DNA of 16,965 nucleotides, taken from Casp-actino8 sp044358015. GTDB lineage: Bacteria; Actinomycetota; Acidimicrobiia; Acidimicrobiales; Ilumatobacteraceae. Within the stretch, counting starts at the first letter, position 1. The number at the start of each line of letters is the position of its first letter. The stretch covers positions 1 through 16,965 of the forward strand of contig JBIKOO010000035.1 in NCBI GenBank assembly GCA_044358015.1. The letters are read 5' to 3'. Shown here piece by piece: positions 14,013 to 16,965 of this stretch. The translations under genes were made by a program, and so were the position numbers. The notes under the pieces are model-generated. The model was not told where the DNA came from. It saw only the letters and a list, made by a program, of their open reading frames with translations, and made no database searches.

Positions 14013-15578
14013 ATGCCCAATCACGACCCTGACATTGATGCTTTAGACCCACAAGTCTTAGCAACGATTGAGCTACTTGAATCGCTTGTTGGCGATCGCA
14101 CGTTGCTCGCGGCTATTCCAAAAGAAGTTCGTGTGAAGTTGTTGAGCCTGGCTGGCGATCTATACGAACCCGATTTAGCTTTACGTCGCAAACTCATCAA
14201 GGATCAACGCCGCAGCGACAAGAACGAAAAGACGGCGCGTCACCAAGAAAATTTGGCGCAAGCAGCGATTCGCGCGCTTCGGGCCAAACCAGTCTTTGTC
14301 ACGCCCAACGTTTTTCCACCCGAGCTTGTCGAAGGCGACGAGATCAACGACGACGATCTAACGAGCGCGGCCTTTATCGAGACCAACAAAGAACAGCATT
14401 GCTATGTGTGCAAGGTCAAGTACTCGCTGATTCATTTCTTTTACGATCAATTGTGTCCTGCGTGCGCCGAATTCAATTACAACAAGCGCGGTGAAACTGC
14501 CGATCTGTCTGGACGTGTTGCGTTACTCACTGGTGGTCGAGTGAAGATTGGTTACCAAGCCGGAATCAAATTGTTGCGCGCCGGATCTCACCTGATTGTG
14601 ACGACTCGTTTCCCACGAGATTCAGCGATGCGTTATGCGGCCGAAGCCGACTTTGCTGATTGGGGTCATCGCCTCGAGATCTATGGCCTTGACCTTCGCC
14701 ACACGCCCAGCGTTGAAGCCTTTTGCCATCATGTAATGACCAAGTACGACCGACTTGACTACATCGTGAATAACGCCTGTCAAACGGTGCGTCGACCACC
14801 CGAGTTTTATCGCCACATGATGGAACTCGAAAGCGCGTCAATTACCGATATGCCCAAACATGTTCGTGAACTCGTGGGTGCATACGAAGGTTTACGTGGA
14901 TACAACATGTTGCCCACTGGCGAAGACCAAGCCTTAGAACTTGCCGGACTTGGTTCCACCACTGCACCAGGCATTACACGCTCAGCCGAATTATCACAGG
15001 CTGAACTCATTGCCGAAGATCGCGACCTGCCTTCGCATCTTTTCCCCGAGGGCCAACTCGACCAAGACTTGCAACAGGTTGACTTACGCGACCGCAATTC
15101 GTGGCGACTCACTTTGGCTGAAGTTTCGTCAGTTGAATTACTTGAAACTCAGTTGGTGAATGCAGTCGCACCTTTTGTGTTGAATGCACGCTTGAAGCCC
15201 TTGATGTTGCGCACCGACAATCGCGACAAGCACATCGTGAATGTGTCGGCAGTTGAGGGGCAGTTCTACCGCAAGTTAAAGACCACTCGCCATCCGCACA
15301 CCAATATGGCCAAGGCTGCACTCAACATGATGACGCGTACATCGGCCGCCGATTATCACGCCGATGGTATTCACATGAACAGTGTCGATACAGGTTGGAT
15401 TAACGACGAAGACCCCGCGCACTTGGCCGACCGCAAACGTTCAGAGCATCACTTCCATCCACCGCTTGACATTGTTGATGGTGCAGCCCGCATTGTTGAC
15501 CCGATCATTGACGGTGCCAACACTGGAAAGCATGTGTGGGGTCAATTCTTGAAGGACTACACACCAACTGATTGGTGA
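14013..15578 (+). CDS. Divergent short-chain dehydrogenase with N-terminal helical region and four-Cys zinc-knuckle candidate
   Basis: A 521-residue protein, twice the length of a classical SDR. Residues 1-120 are helical and charged. Residues 130-151 hold C130-x2-C133 ... C148-x2-C151, a likely structural zinc site. The Rossmann part starts near 165 with T-G-G-R-V-K-I-G at 173-180 (Lys at the sixth place instead of the usual Gly or Ala), then D-L near 227 and N-N-A-C at 253-256. A 90-residue insert (about 280-370) follows. The active-site region reads N-V-S-A-V-E-G (Ser412), and the usual Tyr-x3-Lys is T430-N-M-A-K434, so the catalytic Tyr is replaced by Thr; Y419 is the closest tyrosine. 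I recall similar long SDR proteins in other bacteria and some eukaryotes, with no known reaction. It is 9 bp after the DUF385 gene and 6 bp before the patatin gene. It may use another catalytic residue or be a non-classical binder. Confidence 0.88.
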   Translation: MPNHDPDIDALDPQVLATIELLESLVGDRTLLAAIPKEVRVKLLSLAGDLYEPDLALRRKLIKDQRRSDKNEKTARHQENLAQAAIRALRAKPVFVTPNVFPPELVEGDEINDDDLTSAAFIETNKEQHCYVCKVKYSLIHFFYDQLCPACAEFNYNKRGETADLSGRVALLTGGRVKIGYQAGIKLLRAGSHLIVTTRFPRDSAMRYAAEADFADWGHRLEIYGLDLRHTPSVEAFCHHVMTKYDRLDYIVNNACQTVRRPPEFYRHMMELESASITDMPKHVRELVGAYEGLRGYNMLPTGEDQALELAGLGSTTAPGITRSAELSQAELIAEDRDLPSHLFPEGQLDQDLQQVDLRDRNSWRLTLAEVSSVELLETQLVNAVAPFVLNARLKPLMLRTDNRDKHIVNVSAVEGQFYRKLKTTRHPHTNMAKAALNMMTRTSAADYHADGIHMNSVDTGWINDEDPAHLADRKRSEHHFHPPLDIVDGAARIVDPIIDGANTGKHVWGQFLKDYTPTDW

Positions 15579-15584
15579 ACCCTG

Positions 15585-16319
15585 ATGCATCACGTCACGC
15601 ATGTTCCGCTCGCTGGCGCCTTTGGTGGCGGAGGCTTATTTGGAATTGGGTATGCGATGGGTGTGATTGATGGATTGCGTGAGCAAGGGATCGATCTCAC
15701 AAAAGCACCAATGATCGGCACTTCAGCTGGCTCGTGGGCCGCCGCAGCGACTGCTCTGGGCGTTGGCTTTGAGCAACTCGCTGCGCTTGATGTGCCGCGA
15801 TTTCCTGACCCACGATCTGGCGTGCTTGCTAACTCGGCACGACGTGTTTTCGGTAATGCGATGCGCGGCAATGTGCGTGCAATCGCGTGTGCGCTCCCCC
15901 GTTTACGTCGCACCGAACTTGATGGAGCAAAGTTTCCGTTGTCAACGATCGTCGCTGCATCATCGGCAGTGCCTGGCTTATTAGCACCGCAACGCATTGA
16001 GGGCCGTTGGTATATCGACGGTGGCGTACGTTCAGGAGTCAGCGTTGACTTAGCGGCTCCAGCAGATTTGTTGATTGTGATCGCCCCACTTGCCGGCGCA
16101 ATGTTCGGACCATTCAATAACTTGGTTGAACGCAATACCGATCGAGAAATCGCTGCCTGGAAAAAATCATGCGGAGGAAACGTACGTTTATTTGCACCGA
16201 CTGCGGCAACAGCCACGATTGCAACATTGCCACATCATCTGTTCGACAAAGACCGCGCGATCGACGCTTACGCCCACGGCCGCCAAGAAGCTAGGGGCGA
16301 TCTGGTCGGAAATAACTGA
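15585..16319 (+). CDS. Patatin-like phospholipase
   Basis: A 244-residue lipid acyl hydrolase of the patatin fold with a Ser-Asp dyad. The oxyanion loop G-G-G-G-L-F-G-I-G is at 14-22, the nucleophile S47 in G-T-S-A-G (45-49), and D145 in Y-I-D-G-G (143-147). The region between S47 and D145 is short, and the C-terminal tail past the DGG motif (about 100 residues) is helical. No signal peptide is present; it should act in the cytoplasm or at the inner face of the membrane. The ATG at 15585 lies 6 bp after the stop of the SDR gene, so it is the last gene of the four-gene unit. The stop codon falls within the left part of the compound inverted repeat that follows. The lipid substrate is unknown. 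Confidence 0.93.
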   Translation: MHHVTHVPLAGAFGGGGLFGIGYAMGVIDGLREQGIDLTKAPMIGTSAGSWAAAATALGVGFEQLAALDVPRFPDPRSGVLANSARRVFGNAMRGNVRAIACALPRLRRTELDGAKFPLSTIVAASSAVPGLLAPQRIEGRWYIDGGVRSGVSVDLAAPADLLIVIAPLAGAMFGPFNNLVERNTDREIAAWKKSCGGNVRLFAPTAATATIATLPHHLFDKDRAIDAYAHGRQEARGDLVGNN

Positions 16320-16422
16320 GGTTTTCTCAGCTTTTGCCAGCCCAGATCGACAACGCATCAAGCACCAAAAAGATCTGGTCGGCGTTTTGCGGAGAAAACC
16401 TCAGCAAAAGCCGACCAGATCG
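16298..16422. terminator. Compound inverted repeat between convergent genes, likely bidirectional terminator
   Basis: Long-range arms pair: CGATCTGGTCGG (16298-16309) with 16411-16422, and CTGAGGTTTTCTC (16316-16328) with 16392-16404; the 6-nt gap between the two blocks is the same on both sides. A competing local hairpin uses a second copy, GATCTGGTCGGC (16372-16383), pairing with 16410-16421, plus TTTTGC (16385-16390) with 16404-16409, an 18-bp stem with one bulged G and a 13-nt loop. A small CTGAG/CTCAG hairpin (16316-16330) is also possible. The element lies between the patatin stop and the nrdJ stop on opposite strands, which suits termination on both. No long T-tract follows. Confidence 0.72.
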
Positions 16423-16440
16423 TGAACGGTTATTGATTGT

Positions 16441-16965
16441 TCAGCTGCAGCCAGAGGTGCTACCGCACGACGGGCAGGCGTGACATGAACCGGCACGGTT
16501 CATCTGCACACCACACTGCATGCACATCGGTGCATCGCTGTGCTTCTGCGCCTTACGAGCAATCTCGGCCGAGTGATCGCTCACAGGAGCCACCGGAGCG
16601 ATTCCCATTTCAAGCTGAGTGACCAATTCTTCGACTGAAGGAATGCTCTTCGGATCGGCAGCAACATCGCTTCCGGTTGATGAGACGTAGGACGACTCTT
16701 CAACACCTGGCAACGTGGGCTGCAAACGCTCGTCAATCGAGAAGATTCCCAACTCTTCGCGCTCGGCGTAGGTCAAGTATTCAAGTGCCATACGGCGGAA
16801 CAAGTAGTCCATGATTGAAGCGGCGAAACGGATGTCCGGATCGTCGGTCATACCTGCTGGCTCGAAACGCATGTTGACAAATGCTTCGACGAAGGCTCGC
16901 ATTGGCACGCCGTACTGCAAGCCGTAACTGATGCTCTTGGCGAAGGCGTCCATGATGCCTGACAA
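16441..16965 (-). CDS. nrdJ: B12-dependent (class II) ribonucleotide reductase, C-terminal part (5' end outside window)
   Basis: Ribonucleotide reductase makes deoxyribonucleotides; the class II type uses adenosylcobalamin and works with or without oxygen. The last 175 or so codons are present; the frame is open to the window edge. Family features: G-I-M-D-A-F-A-K-S-I-S-Y-G-L-Q-Y-G-V-P near the start, then F-V-x-M-R-F-E-P-A-G-M-T-D-D-P and S-I-M-D-Y-L-F-R-R-M-A-L-E-Y, followed by a disordered acidic linker and a C-terminal Cys cluster C-x2-C ... C-x2-C-x2-C ... S-G-C-S, known to bind zinc and to hold the cysteines that re-reduce the active site. The gene converges with the patatin gene across the compound inverted repeat. 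Promoter and start are outside the window. Confidence 0.95.
   Translation of the reverse strand: MSGIMDAFAKSISYGLQYGVPMRAFVEAFVNMRFEPAGMTDDPDIRFAASIMDYLFRRMALEYLTYAEREELGIFSIDERLQPTLPGVEESSYVSSTGSDVAADPKSIPSVEELVTQLEMGIAPVAPVSDHSAEIARKAQKHSDAPMCMQCGVQMNRAGSCHACPSCGSTSGCS

Noticed and set aside
15590..16216. Minus-strand reading frame of 208 codons
   Set aside because: Antisense to the patatin gene, Ala/Pro/Ser-rich and without recognisable motifs.

Overview
The window looks like chromosomal sequence from an actinobacterium, most likely of the class Acidimicrobiia (inferred; no 16S or other firm taxonomic marker is present). The reasons are a bacterial type-A RNase P RNA, a deazaflavin (F420)-type DUF385 protein, a P450 and acyl-CoA dehydrogenase of the kind common in lipid- and steroid-degrading actinobacteria, a secreted peptidase with the Cys-paired C-terminal repeats often seen on actinobacterial exported proteins, a C-terminal piece of B12-dependent ribonucleotide reductase, and an intermediate GC content judged by eye. 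I see no prophage, transposase, CRISPR array or tRNA. Most of the window is ordinary housekeeping and catabolic sequence with a few unusual local structures.

Left part (1-2300): the 3' end of a glycerol-kinase-like FGGY kinase, then two adjacent ferritin-like genes, the second a Tat-exported lipoprotein candidate. The RNase P RNA gene (rnpB) follows, with its putative -10 box just past the stop codon of the second ferritin-like gene. Middle left (2300-7505): a small unknown gene on the minus strand, a cytochrome P450 on the plus strand, and a minus-strand run of three tightly spaced genes: exported M15 peptidase with three C-terminal repeats, endonuclease/exonuclease/phosphatase-family hydrolase, thymidine kinase. 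The P450 and thymidine kinase genes converge with no base between their stop codons.

Middle (7506-11140): a von Willebrand A-domain protein preceded by a perfect 11-bp-arm palindrome, a classical short-chain dehydrogenase, and alanine dehydrogenase. Next (11141-11916): a four-copy 16-bp tandem repeat that contains the stop codon of a small zinc-binding-like protein. This is encoded 2 bp behind a 136-residue unknown protein with an internal 45-residue-period duplication.

Right part (11917-16440): an acyl-CoA dehydrogenase, then four tightly packed plus-strand genes: ArfB ribosome-rescue hydrolase, DUF385 nitroreductase-like protein, a divergent short-chain dehydrogenase with a four-cysteine zinc-knuckle candidate and no Tyr at the usual catalytic position, and a patatin-like lipase. 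A compound inverted repeat separates these from the convergent nrdJ gene, which runs off the right edge.

Several start codons (ald, the acyl-CoA dehydrogenase, arfB, and less clearly the DUF385 and P450 genes) have a -10-like hexamer 6-8 nt upstream. rnpB shows the same distance between its -10 box and its predicted 5' end, so leaderless transcripts are a reasonable inference. No clearly new multi-gene system is visible. The best leads are the divergent zinc-knuckle dehydrogenase with its operon, the unknown 136/61-residue gene pair with its tandem repeat, and the peptidase's repeat module.
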